From positions 1 through 42,801 of the forward strand of contig JAKMEY010000005.1 in NCBI GenBank assembly GCA_022425725.1: a stretch of 42,801 nt of DNA, written 5' to 3'. Source of the DNA: Ilumatobacteraceae bacterium (GTDB lineage: Bacteria > Actinomycetota > Acidimicrobiia > Acidimicrobiales > Ilumatobacteraceae). Below are positions 25,286 through 33,842 of this stretch, piece by piece. Below the pieces are notes generated by a model. That model made no database searches, was not told where the DNA came from, and worked only from the letters and a program-made list of their open reading frames with translations. The first letter of the stretch is position 1, and the number at the start of each line of letters is the position of its first letter. A program made the position numbers and the translations under genes.

Positions 25286-26374
25286 ATGGGGGCAGTAATA
25301 ACAGGGTGGGGGAAATGCAGACCTCCGTTGTCGTTGACAAACGCTGACCTCAGCGCACTTGTCGATACCGATGACGAGTGGATTCGTGAACGCACCGGCA
25401 TTTCTGAACGTGGCATCTGTCATGTAGAGACAACCGATATGGCCGAGGTCGCAGCGCGACATGCGCTCGCTGCTGCGGGTCTGGAGACCACCGACCTCGA
25501 CCTCATCGTTATGGCGACAGTGACGCCGGAGATCAGTTGTCCAAGTAATGCATGTGTGTTGCAAGAGCGCCTCGGCGCTGTCAATGCAGGTGCTTTCGAT
25601 CTCAATGCTGCGTGTTCTGGGTTTGTCTATGGTTTCGCCACCGCAACATCGCTGGTGACATCTGGGGTCGCACGGCGAATCCTTCTCGTCGGAGTAGAGA
25701 AACTGCACTTCTTCCTCGACTACCGCGATCGAAATTCCTGCGTGATTTTTGGCGACGGAGCGGGGGCAGTCATCATTGAGCACTCTGATCAGGCTGATGT
25801 TGGCGTGCTCGGTGTCGACCTCGGTGCCGATGGCCCCGCCGGCTCGACGATGGTCATACCAACCCTCGGAACCCGTGGGGAGCTTTCGACATTCCGCGAC
25901 CCTTCCCAGCATCGGCTTCATTTTGAAGGTCAAGCGGTGTACAAGATTGCGGTAAAGGGTATGGCTGAGTCGGTGACCCGAGCGTTGGAACGAGCATCTC
26001 TCGACGCAGACGATATTGACCTCGTAGTTCCTCATCAGGCGAACCTTCGGATCATTCAAGCGGCGACGTCGCGACTTGGAGTGCCCGAGTCGAAGGTGAT
26101 GGTGAATATCGCACACCATGGCAACACCTCTGCCGCATCAATTCCGATGGCGCTTTGCGATGCTCTCGACGAAGGCAGAATTTCCCCGAGTGACACGATT
26201 GCGATCACGGCGTTCGGTGGGGGCGTCACATGGGGTTCGGTGATTTTCCGATGGGGAGAACGCGTGTCACGATGCGAGACGAGTGATGCTGCGTTGCCAG
26301 AGCCAACAGGAGACGTGTTTGATGTATTGGCGCCAAACCGAGAGTTTTACTCGTCGTATCACGAGTCGAACTAA
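25286..26374 (+). CDS. fabH: 3-oxoacyl-ACP synthase III (KAS III) with C-terminal extension
   Basis: A 362-residue KAS III. The Cys-His-Asn triad is C110 (NAACSGF), H250 (VPHQANLRI) and N280 (NIAHHGNTSAAS), so it should condense a short acyl-CoA with malonyl-ACP to start fatty-acid synthesis. The usual family ends near GGGVTWGSVIFRW; here about 38 more residues follow, polar and acidic, of unknown role. GGGGGA upstream supports the ATG at 25286. No other fab genes or acpP are next to it, so a secondary role in branched or specialised acyl synthesis is possible. The gene ends 12 bp from the convergent oxidoreductase. Confidence 0.9.
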   Translation: MGAVITGWGKCRPPLSLTNADLSALVDTDDEWIRERTGISERGICHVETTDMAEVAARHALAAAGLETTDLDLIVMATVTPEISCPSNACVLQERLGAVNAGAFDLNAACSGFVYGFATATSLVTSGVARRILLVGVEKLHFFLDYRDRNSCVIFGDGAGAVIIEHSDQADVGVLGVDLGADGPAGSTMVIPTLGTRGELSTFRDPSQHRLHFEGQAVYKIAVKGMAESVTRALERASLDADDIDLVVPHQANLRIIQAATSRLGVPESKVMVNIAHHGNTSAASIPMALCDALDEGRISPSDTIAITAFGGGVTWGSVIFRWGERVSRCETSDAALPEPTGDVFDVLAPNREFYSSYHESN

Positions 26375-26386
26375 GCGCAGCGCGAG

Positions 26387-29300
26387 CTACTTCAGTTCAG
26401 CGAGTGCCGCTGTTCGTTGAGTGCGGAAGATTTCAACCCGGCTTTCTTTCAGCTCTTCGTAACCGCGGATGACGTCGGGAAGACGTGCGAATTCGACGAG
26501 ACGGGTGTACGGCAGGGTCGAGACCGAAGAAGTGATTTCCTTAACGAGCTCGAGGTACTCGCCAGGTAGCGAGCGTTCGATCTTGCGGACTCGGGCATAA
26601 CCGAAGATGTCGAGTGGCGTGCCTCGAAGCACCCGAGCGCGTCTCAGCAGTTTGAACATCGGGATCCACCCCGGGCCAAATCGCAACTTTCGTTTCACGC
26701 CCAACGCGGCGAGGATCGGCGGGTGAAGCAGCCGATAGCGAACTCCCTTACCGTCTGCAATCGAGTCAGATGCACCGGCTCCGTCACCGGTAGCGATTAA
26801 TCGGGCGACCTCGTATTCGTCTTTGTAGGTCATGAGTTGATGAAGGTGGGTCGCGATAACTGTTGTCAACTCAAGCGATGGGTGAGGGTCGATGTCGCGA
26901 ACCCGCTGAACGGCGCCGAGGAAGCGTTGTGATGCGCGAGTGCCGCTATGGGCCTTCACGTCGTCCGCGCAGCGCCCGATGACATCGTCGGGAAGTTCGA
27001 CTTCTGCTGCTGATGACGAAGGTGCATCGATGTTCAACTGACCAACTGCGTACAGGCGGCCGAGGCGAAGTGCCGTGAGGTTGGCGTCAACTGCAGCACC
27101 ATTCACCTGGATTGCCTCGGAGAGGCTGTCGAGCGAAATCGGTAACGCGCCAATCTGAACGGCCATCCCGACGACGAAGACATTTGCCGTTGTCGCATCG
27201 CCAAGAAAGCGGGTGGTGATCTGAGCCGCGTCAGCCCAGAGTTGCTTGGTGCTGTCTGTCGCATCACCCAAGGTGCTCTTGATGTCATCGCTATCGGGCA
27301 GGTGCAATTCAGGATGCGCAATCATCGAAGCGGTGGGCGTCTCGGTCGACGAGCCGACCACCATGGTCGTTGGTGAAATGACTCCAAGACCGTTCGCTCC
27401 GGCGGCAACGAGGTTGTCAAGAGCGATCAGTACATCCGCATCGCCTTGACCGAGGCGGCTTGCTTGCACTGCGCCACCGCGCGAGAGTCGGATGTCGCTC
27501 ACCACGGGACCGGCTTTCTGGCTGAGGCCGATCTGGTCGATGCCTTGAACGCTCCAACCGTCGAGCATCGCTGAGGTGCCAATCACTTGTGCGACGGTGA
27601 CCACTCCGGTTCCACCAACGCCGGTGAGTCGAATCGCAAGGTCGTCTCGATGTGTTGAAGCGGTCGGAGGGGGTGGCTCAGTTGTCGGAATCTCGGTTGA
27701 GGTTTGGCGTGTCGGTGTGCCATTGCGATCGAACATGCGCGAGGTGAGGCGAGCGAAGAGGCTCGGCTCGGTGTCAACGGCGATGAACGATGGGCAGTCA
27801 CCATCGACACATGATTGGTCAAGGTTGCAGGAGTTCTGGTCGATGCGAGTTTTTCGTCCCCATGGGGTGTCGAATGCCTGCACGGACAAGCAGTTGCTGG
27901 TGCGGCCGCAATCGCCGCAGCCCTCACAGATGCGATGGTCGATGACGATTCGGTCGGTCGGGGTGACAGCACGTCCGCGTTTGCGATCGCGCCGGAGCTC
28001 GGCGGCACATGGCTGATCGTGGATGAGCACGGTGACGCCCGGAGTTGCCGCGAGCACCTCTTGTGCTTCGATGAGGCGAGAGCGATGCCATACGTCAACC
28101 TCGGAGGGCCAGTCGTTATGCCGGTCGGTGTCGTCGGTGGTGACGATGACACGAGTGACTCCCTGGCGGAGAAGATTGGCGGCAACCGCAGCGGGCGAAA
28201 GTTGACCAGATGGTGTTTGGCCACCGGTCATCGATACTGCGCCGTTGTAGAGCAATTTGAATGTCATGTGGCTTCCCGCCGCAACGGCGGAGGTGATGGC
28301 GAGCTGCCCGCTGTGGAAGTACGTGCCGTCACCGATGTTTTGGATCATGTGATCGGTGGAAACAAAGTCTTCCATTCCAATCCAGAGCGATCCTTCGTTG
28401 CCCATCGCAGTGACACCAACAATGTCGCCGGCCCGGCCTGGTTCGCCGAGCATGACCATCGTGTGGCATCCAATTCCTGCTCCGACTACCGATCCCTCAG
28501 GAACCACCGTTGAGGAGTTGTGTGGGCAGCCCGAGCAGAAGAATGGGCTGCGCTCAACTGTGAGTTCAATGTGATGAATTTGCTGCGGGGCTGCGGGAGC
28601 AAGGCGGTTACCGAGTCGTTCGCTGAGTCGGGTTCGTAACGCAGTGGTGATCGTGCCGGTGTCGAGCGTCCCGTGGTGGGGCGCTATCGGGTCGGCATGG
28701 TGAACTGACTTACCGATGATGCGCGGCGAATTTGCGGCCCCCGAAAGAATGTCGCGCACCGCGGTTTCGACGATCGGCTGCTTTTCTTCGATGATGATGA
28801 GTTCGCTCAGTCCGTGAGCGAACTCTTTGATGGTGGATGTGTCAACCGGGTAGGTCACCGCCATCTCGAGGATTCGGATGCCATTGCTTGCAATGTCGTC
28901 GTTCGACTGCATGCCGAGTCGTTTGAGCGCTTCGTGCACCTGCCGATGGGTGTTGCCCGACGCGATAATGCCTACCTCAGCTCGGTCATTGCCAGCGGTT
29001 ACTCGGTTGAGCTTGTTGAGCCGGATGTAGTCGAGCGCGATAGGAAGCCGAACTTCAATGAGTTCACGTTCGAGCTCAAGGTTGAACGGTGAAATGACCC
29101 GACCGGTGGGTGCGAGGAGGTTGGCTGGGCGCTCTGGCGACACCGGATGATGCTGGGTGGCGTCAAGTTGCACCGAGGAGGTGCCGTCGGCAACGTCGGC
29201 GACCACCCGTACTGAGGCCCAAAGCCCCGCCGCTCTGCTCATTGAAATCGCGTGACGGCCAAGTTCGAGCAGGGCGGCTGGATCGCCGGGCACGAGGACT

Positions 29301-29806
29301 GGTATACGGAGTGCGGCGAGAATATCGGTCGAATTTGACGGCACGGTCGAGCTCTTCGCACCAGGATCGTCACCGACGAGAGCAACGACGCCACCGTAGG
29401 CGCCGGTGCCGGCGAGCACGGCATGGCGAATTGCATCGCTGGCGCGTTCAAGGCCTGGAGCTTTTCCGTACCAGACGCCGACGACGCCTTGGTGCAGGGC
29501 ATCTGCGCGGGTTGTGACGAGTTGGGATCCCATGACTGCCGTTGCAGCGTGTTCTTCGTTGATTGCTGGAATATGGCGAAGCGGAAGGTGAGCATTGATC
29601 GATGTTGCGCGATCAACTTCATCTCCATAGCCGCCGAGGGGTGACCCTGGGTATCCGCTCACAAATGCTGCGGTATTGAGCCCGTTGTTCTTGTCGGCCA
29701 TGAGCTGCTCGAGGGGAAGCCGCGCAAGTGCTTGGACGCCCGAAAGGAACGACGTCGTCTGCTCCTCCGTGTAACGGTCACTTAGTGCGTAATCGTCAAT
29801 CGTCAT
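26387..29806 (-). CDS. Fused indolepyruvate ferredoxin oxidoreductase (IorA-IorB type)
   Basis: A 1139-residue TPP and Fe-S enzyme that oxidatively decarboxylates aryl-2-oxo acids to aryl-acyl-CoA. In order it shows an N-terminal pyrimidine-binding domain (SGYPGSPLGGYGDE), a TPP domain (FFCSGCPHNSS, then IGDGTYFHSGQLAI near residue 490), cysteine clusters CEGCGDC and CNLDQSCVDGDC near 620-650, a gamma domain (LTGVGGTGVVTVAQ near 725), and the C-terminal domain of this fused family (DUF6537 as I recall). This single-chain form is typical of aerobic bacteria. The frame extends to 29872; ATG 29806 removes a poorly conserved tail. It lies 66 nt after the TSUP gene, probably in one transcript. Confidence 0.92.
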   Translation of the reverse strand: MTIDDYALSDRYTEEQTTSFLSGVQALARLPLEQLMADKNNGLNTAAFVSGYPGSPLGGYGDEVDRATSINAHLPLRHIPAINEEHAATAVMGSQLVTTRADALHQGVVGVWYGKAPGLERASDAIRHAVLAGTGAYGGVVALVGDDPGAKSSTVPSNSTDILAALRIPVLVPGDPAALLELGRHAISMSRAAGLWASVRVVADVADGTSSVQLDATQHHPVSPERPANLLAPTGRVISPFNLELERELIEVRLPIALDYIRLNKLNRVTAGNDRAEVGIIASGNTHRQVHEALKRLGMQSNDDIASNGIRILEMAVTYPVDTSTIKEFAHGLSELIIIEEKQPIVETAVRDILSGAANSPRIIGKSVHHADPIAPHHGTLDTGTITTALRTRLSERLGNRLAPAAPQQIHHIELTVERSPFFCSGCPHNSSTVVPEGSVVGAGIGCHTMVMLGEPGRAGDIVGVTAMGNEGSLWIGMEDFVSTDHMIQNIGDGTYFHSGQLAITSAVAAGSHMTFKLLYNGAVSMTGGQTPSGQLSPAAVAANLLRQGVTRVIVTTDDTDRHNDWPSEVDVWHRSRLIEAQEVLAATPGVTVLIHDQPCAAELRRDRKRGRAVTPTDRIVIDHRICEGCGDCGRTSNCLSVQAFDTPWGRKTRIDQNSCNLDQSCVDGDCPSFIAVDTEPSLFARLTSRMFDRNGTPTRQTSTEIPTTEPPPPTASTHRDDLAIRLTGVGGTGVVTVAQVIGTSAMLDGWSVQGIDQIGLSQKAGPVVSDIRLSRGGAVQASRLGQGDADVLIALDNLVAAGANGLGVISPTTMVVGSSTETPTASMIAHPELHLPDSDDIKSTLGDATDSTKQLWADAAQITTRFLGDATTANVFVVGMAVQIGALPISLDSLSEAIQVNGAAVDANLTALRLGRLYAVGQLNIDAPSSSAAEVELPDDVIGRCADDVKAHSGTRASQRFLGAVQRVRDIDPHPSLELTTVIATHLHQLMTYKDEYEVARLIATGDGAGASDSIADGKGVRYRLLHPPILAALGVKRKLRFGPGWIPMFKLLRRARVLRGTPLDIFGYARVRKIERSLPGEYLELVKEITSSVSTLPYTRLVEFARLPDVIRGYEELKESRVEIFRTQRTAALAELK

Positions 29807-29872
29807 GTCTCGATGCCCCCATCTGCCAAACGCCTGTGATTTCACACTAGTGAGTGCCGAGAGTGCACTCAA

Positions 29873-30622
29873 TCAGCGGGCAAGAGAGATGACGATGTCG
29901 ATGGTGAGGCTGATGCATGATGCAATGACGAGGCCGATCACCGCGCGGTCAAACGCTGCGCCCGATAGCCGGCGCCGAAGTGGTGGTCCGATCGGCACGG
30001 AGATAAGGACGATGGCGGAAATCGCCAGTGACACGAGCACTCTGCCCTCGAGGTGACCGTTCACTGCGAGGGTGATGGTCTGAGTGGTTCCGATGAGACC
30101 AAACGCGGTGGCGATGGAAAACACGAATGCATCTCTTGGGAGCCGTAACCCTTGGTGCCATGCGGCAACGACAGGCCCCGACACACCAGATCCACCTTGG
30201 AAGATCCCGGCGACGATTCCGGCTGCAGGCGATAGCAGACGCTCTTTCGTTTTCGGAATTTCCCGGTCGGGGTTCCGGAGTCGCTGGTAGAGCCAGGTGA
30301 TGATGGTGACGTTGAGCGCGATGAGTGTGACGTGTTCAGGTACAGCGCCAAGTGAGAGCGTGCCGATCACCACTCCGACTCCACCGGCACAACAGAACGA
30401 AGTGAGACCTCGAGCTTCTGTACGTGCGTGCCAGTTAGTGCTGACAATTCCGGCGTTCTGAACAATTGAGGGTATGGCGAGAATGGCGATCCCGGTTTCA
30501 GGTGAAACGAAGAGCGAGATGATGGGGAGCGCGATGAGCGGGAGGCCCATTCCGGTGACGCTCTTCACGATGGCACCGAGACATACGGCGATTCCGATGA
30601 TGATGAGATCTAGTACCGACAT
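29873..30622 (-). CDS. TSUP family (TauE/SafE) membrane transporter
   Basis: A 249-residue membrane protein with about seven or eight hydrophobic helices and the two-repeat TSUP layout. The N-terminal GAIVKSVTGMGLPLIALPIISLF and the second-half GIFQGGSGVSGPVVAAW motifs are typical. Family members move sulfite, sulfoacetate or other small anions across the membrane. It lies between the S9 peptidase and the oxidoreductase on the same strand; substrate unknown. No Shine-Dalgarno precedes the ATG. Confidence 0.88.
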   Translation of the reverse strand: MSVLDLIIIGIAVCLGAIVKSVTGMGLPLIALPIISLFVSPETGIAILAIPSIVQNAGIVSTNWHARTEARGLTSFCCAGGVGVVIGTLSLGAVPEHVTLIALNVTIITWLYQRLRNPDREIPKTKERLLSPAAGIVAGIFQGGSGVSGPVVAAWHQGLRLPRDAFVFSIATAFGLIGTTQTITLAVNGHLEGRVLVSLAISAIVLISVPIGPPLRRRLSGAAFDRAVIGLVIASCISLTIDIVISLAR

Positions 30623-30749
30623 CAGATGAGTGTGGGGGATGAGTGAGGTGTTGGTTGCACAGTCAACGTGTTGCTGCTTAAGCGGCGGTGAGCCGGGGTG
30701 AACTTCCCATGGGTTATTGACTCGTGTAGCGACATGTGTTTGGAGCGAG
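30623..30749. other. Intergenic gap between TSUP and S9 peptidase genes
   Basis: A 127-bp gap between two minus-strand genes. A TTGACT is present on the minus strand about 43 nt before the TSUP start, but no good -10 follows at 16-18 bp. No stable hairpin terminator was recognised. It probably carries a promoter for the TSUP/oxidoreductase pair. Confidence 0.35.
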
Positions 30750-32855
30750 TTAGTGGTCTCGGGAAGACGACAGGTGCTGACGGATGAAGTCCAGTTGGAG
30801 ATTGAGGAGATGTTCAGCCACGACTTCTTGAGGGGTCATGTGGCTCACCCCAGCGAGTGGGAGAACAGAATGTGGAGCGCCGATCGACAGCAGCGCAGAC
30901 GACAGTTGCAGGGTGTGAGCGGCCACAACGTTGTCGTCAGCGAGACCGTGAATGAGCAACAGCGGTCGTTCGAGTGACTCGAGATCTTCGATGAGTGATG
31001 ATCGTCGATAGGCGGTGTCATCGACGGTCGGATTTCCGAGATACCGCTCGGTGTAGTGAGTGTCATACCAGCGCCATTCGGTGACTGGCGCTCCGGCGAC
31101 AGCAACATGAAAGCGATCAGGCCTTCGCATAACTGCGAGTGCCGAGAGGTAACCGCCAAAACTCCATCCTCGGATTGCAACCCGTGAGAGATCGAGGGTG
31201 CAGCCGAGGTGTGTTTCGCAGTGCTTTGCTGCAATGTCGAGTGCGGCCACTTGGTCATCGAGAACCGGTGACGCGAGGTCTCCATGGACTGCACGTTCCC
31301 ACGACGATCCTCGGCCTGGGGTGCCTCGGCCATCGCAAATGACGACAGCGAACCCTTGATCGGCGAACCATTGGGAGTTGAGATGTGCACGTTGCGATCG
31401 AACGACCCGCAGCGCGTGCGGGCCACCGTAGGGGTCAACAAGCACCGGTAATGGGCTCGTGATCGGCGTTGAGGGAAGCAGAATCGCAACGTCGAGCGCT
31501 TGACCGTTTTCTGCGATGCCTCGAGCGATCGTCACGTGTGGTTCGCAGAGAGGATGTTCTGAAAATGATGCAAGCTGCTGACCATTTGGGAGTGTCCACG
31601 GCTGACTTGCTTGCTGAAGGTCTGCGTTCTTCGTGATGACGAATTCGGTGGTTCCGGCCGCTTGCGCGACGACGTCGCCGCCAACGAGTTCGGAAAGGCC
31701 ACGATCGCGGTGCCAGACCCAAAGGTGTTGAACGGTGCTGTTGTCGATCGGGTTCGCGGCGAACAGCACGCCATCGTGATGAGCGTGAATAACCGATCGG
31801 ACTTGAAGGTCGGCAGGTGTGACCGGTTCACCATCAATGATGAGGCGACGGGCACCGTCTCGGTCTGCTGCGGTCACGACGTTGTTGAGCCCGATTCCAA
31901 CGGGTGTGCCTGGAACAAGTTCAACCCAGTGTTCATCCTCGTCGTGCCAGATAGCGATGGTTGACCCGTCGATCGGATCAACTCGAAGCACATTGAGAGT
32001 TCGTTGATCACGCGATTGCACAGTCAAGAGAGGTCCAAATGAGTCCCACGTTGCTCTCGCCACATATTCGAACGCAGTGGCGTCCCACTCGACTGGAATC
32101 AGCGCTCCTGATGAGAGATCGACAAGGTGGAAGGCAACCGTGGCATTCGCAGTTCCAGCCGCCGGGTATTTCATGGACTGGTGTTGCGCCCAGGGCTGCG
32201 CCGGGTCGCTGAGTGACCACTCCGACACGGGGCTGTTATCGACTCGAGCGACGAGAAGTTGTGTGCCATCTGGCGACCACCAATGCCCGCGCACCCGTCC
32301 CATTTCCTCAGCGGCAATGAACTCGGCCACACCCCACCTGGTGTCAGCGGTGTCGCTGCTGAGTTCGATGAGCGGTGTCTGAGGTGCTGCTATGGAAACG
32401 ACCTTAAATGTGGTGCCGGTGACGACGGCGAGGTGTTGACCATCCGGTGAAAGTCGCGGATCAAAGGCTCCAGCACCGACTTCGACTGCGGTGAGTTCAC
32501 CTGTGGCGAGGTCGACCCGAAAGACTCTTCCCGACACGGTGAACACTGCGGTCGTGCAGCCGTGGTCAGTGTCGTATGAGGTGATACCGTCGGCCGACTC
32601 TCGGAGGCGTTCGCGAACGGCCCGCTCGGCATCTGAGCGTTCTGAGTTGGCGTTGAGTTCGCTGGGATCGACAATGAGCCGCTCGCGACCTGTATTCGAA
32701 TCACATGCCCAGAGGCAGGTGACGGGGTCGCTCCCGCTTTTTGATCGCGCAAAAACCACGGTTGAGTGGTCAGGACTAATTCGGAGGTCGCGTGGCTCGC
32801 CGAGGGAGAAGCGTCGAGTGCGGGCGTACTGGCGTGGGAAGGAGTCGGTGGTCAC
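30750..32855 (-). CDS. S9 family peptidase, dipeptidyl-peptidase IV type
   Basis: A 701-residue prolyl-oligopeptidase-family serine peptidase with an N-terminal beta-propeller and a C-terminal alpha/beta hydrolase domain. The nucleophile is in RGWSFGGY (about residue 563), the aspartate in HGLADDNV (about 637) and the histidine in GVSHMTP (about 670). VAEFIAAEEMGRVRGHWWSPDG matches the double-glutamate motif that anchors the substrate N-terminus in DPP-IV, pointing to removal of N-terminal dipeptides. No signal peptide is seen, so it should be cytoplasmic and process imported peptides. The start is a GTG overlapping the nucleoside hydrolase stop (GTGA). Confidence 0.92.
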   Translation of the reverse strand: MTTDSFPRQYARTRRFSLGEPRDLRISPDHSTVVFARSKSGSDPVTCLWACDSNTGRERLIVDPSELNANSERSDAERAVRERLRESADGITSYDTDHGCTTAVFTVSGRVFRVDLATGELTAVEVGAGAFDPRLSPDGQHLAVVTGTTFKVVSIAAPQTPLIELSSDTADTRWGVAEFIAAEEMGRVRGHWWSPDGTQLLVARVDNSPVSEWSLSDPAQPWAQHQSMKYPAAGTANATVAFHLVDLSSGALIPVEWDATAFEYVARATWDSFGPLLTVQSRDQRTLNVLRVDPIDGSTIAIWHDEDEHWVELVPGTPVGIGLNNVVTAADRDGARRLIIDGEPVTPADLQVRSVIHAHHDGVLFAANPIDNSTVQHLWVWHRDRGLSELVGGDVVAQAAGTTEFVITKNADLQQASQPWTLPNGQQLASFSEHPLCEPHVTIARGIAENGQALDVAILLPSTPITSPLPVLVDPYGGPHALRVVRSQRAHLNSQWFADQGFAVVICDGRGTPGRGSSWERAVHGDLASPVLDDQVAALDIAAKHCETHLGCTLDLSRVAIRGWSFGGYLSALAVMRRPDRFHVAVAGAPVTEWRWYDTHYTERYLGNPTVDDTAYRRSSLIEDLESLERPLLLIHGLADDNVVAAHTLQLSSALLSIGAPHSVLPLAGVSHMTPQEVVAEHLLNLQLDFIRQHLSSSRDH

Positions 32856-33799
32856 CGCTCTACGCTTCCCGCAGCGATCGCTGCTGCGGCGACATCCCAG
32901 GCGGCATCCGCGTCAACCTTGGTGAGCACCGTGCAGTTCGCAGCAGGCCGATCGATGAGGGTTCGTTGATCGACAACGGTCATTCCTCGAGTGTGGTCGC
33001 CGTCGATAACGACATCGACGAATCGTTCTTCCGACTCGAACAGCTGAGGATGGCTGAGCGCGAGCACCGCAAGAGGATCGTGAACGGCTGCACCTTCCAT
33101 GTCGTCGTGACGTGAGCTGTAATTCGCAGAAAAGAAATCGAACAAGCCGGAGAGCACGTGAGCGAGTTGCCCGTCAATTGATTTCACCTGTTCGATGCGG
33201 GGCGCTGTCGCTTGAAACTGGTGGGTGACGTCGAGGCCAGCCATGATGAGAGGGAGACCCGAGTTGACGACGACCGCAGCCGCATGCGGATCAGCCCAGA
33301 AATTGAATTCAGACATCGCAGTGCGATTTCCAAATGTGCCGCCACCCATAAACGAGATGCTGGCGATGTGGTCTCCAAGCGAGGGGTCGCTTCGCAGCGC
33401 AAGAGCAATATTCGTCATCGGCCCGGTGACGACAAGGTGGCAGCCAGGGTTAGAGCGGGCAGTCTCGATAAGGAATTGAATGCCGTCGGTTCCATCAAGC
33501 GGCCGAGTCGGTTCGGGAAGGTCAGCGCCGTCAAGACCACTTTCGCCGTGGACGTATCCGGCAAATGCTGGCTCGACCACCATCGGCCGACCGGCCCCTG
33601 AGTGCACCTCGACGTCAAGATCGAGCATGTGTCGAAGCACTCGGGCGTTGTGAGTGGTCCTGTCGAGCGGGGCGTTACCTGCCACTGTTGTGATTCCCAG
33701 TAACTCGCATGTGTGTGCGGCGACAACGATGGCAACCGCGTCGTCGTGGCCGGGATCGCAATCAAGAATGATGCGGGGCTTCGAAGATGAACTCGTCAT
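32852..33799 (-). CDS. Nucleoside hydrolase (IunH family)
   Basis: A 315-residue inosine/uridine-preferring nucleoside hydrolase that cleaves ribonucleosides to base and ribose. The calcium-binding motif ILDCDPGHDDA (D13, D15, D19, D20) is at the N-terminus and VHDPLAVLAL supplies the distal aspartate. It is of normal length. The ATG at 33799 has its GGGAGG 15 nt away, too far for normal use; a four-codon frame with better spacing overlaps the start. The stop overlaps the peptidase start, so both are translated together, suggesting a shared nutrient-salvage role. Confidence 0.92.
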   Translation of the reverse strand: MTSSSSKPRIILDCDPGHDDAVAIVVAAHTCELLGITTVAGNAPLDRTTHNARVLRHMLDLDVEVHSGAGRPMVVEPAFAGYVHGESGLDGADLPEPTRPLDGTDGIQFLIETARSNPGCHLVVTGPMTNIALALRSDPSLGDHIASISFMGGGTFGNRTAMSEFNFWADPHAAAVVVNSGLPLIMAGLDVTHQFQATAPRIEQVKSIDGQLAHVLSGLFDFFSANYSSRHDDMEGAAVHDPLAVLALSHPQLFESEERFVDVVIDGDHTRGMTVVDQRTLIDRPAANCTVLTKVDADAAWDVAAAAIAAGSVER

Positions 33800-33842
33800 G
33801 GTGTGATCATGCCACCTCCCAGCGGGTCACGTCACTGCCGAG

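Noticed and set aside
25238-26119. Minus-strand open frame of 293 codons opposite KAS III
   Set aside because: Rich in C, R and H with no motif, and it lies across the triad-bearing KAS III gene; a shadow frame.
27815-28513. Plus-strand open frame of 232 codons inside the indolepyruvate oxidoreductase gene
   Set aside because: It is antisense to a strongly conserved TPP/Fe-S region, has no recognisable domain, and is explained by codon bias of the real gene.
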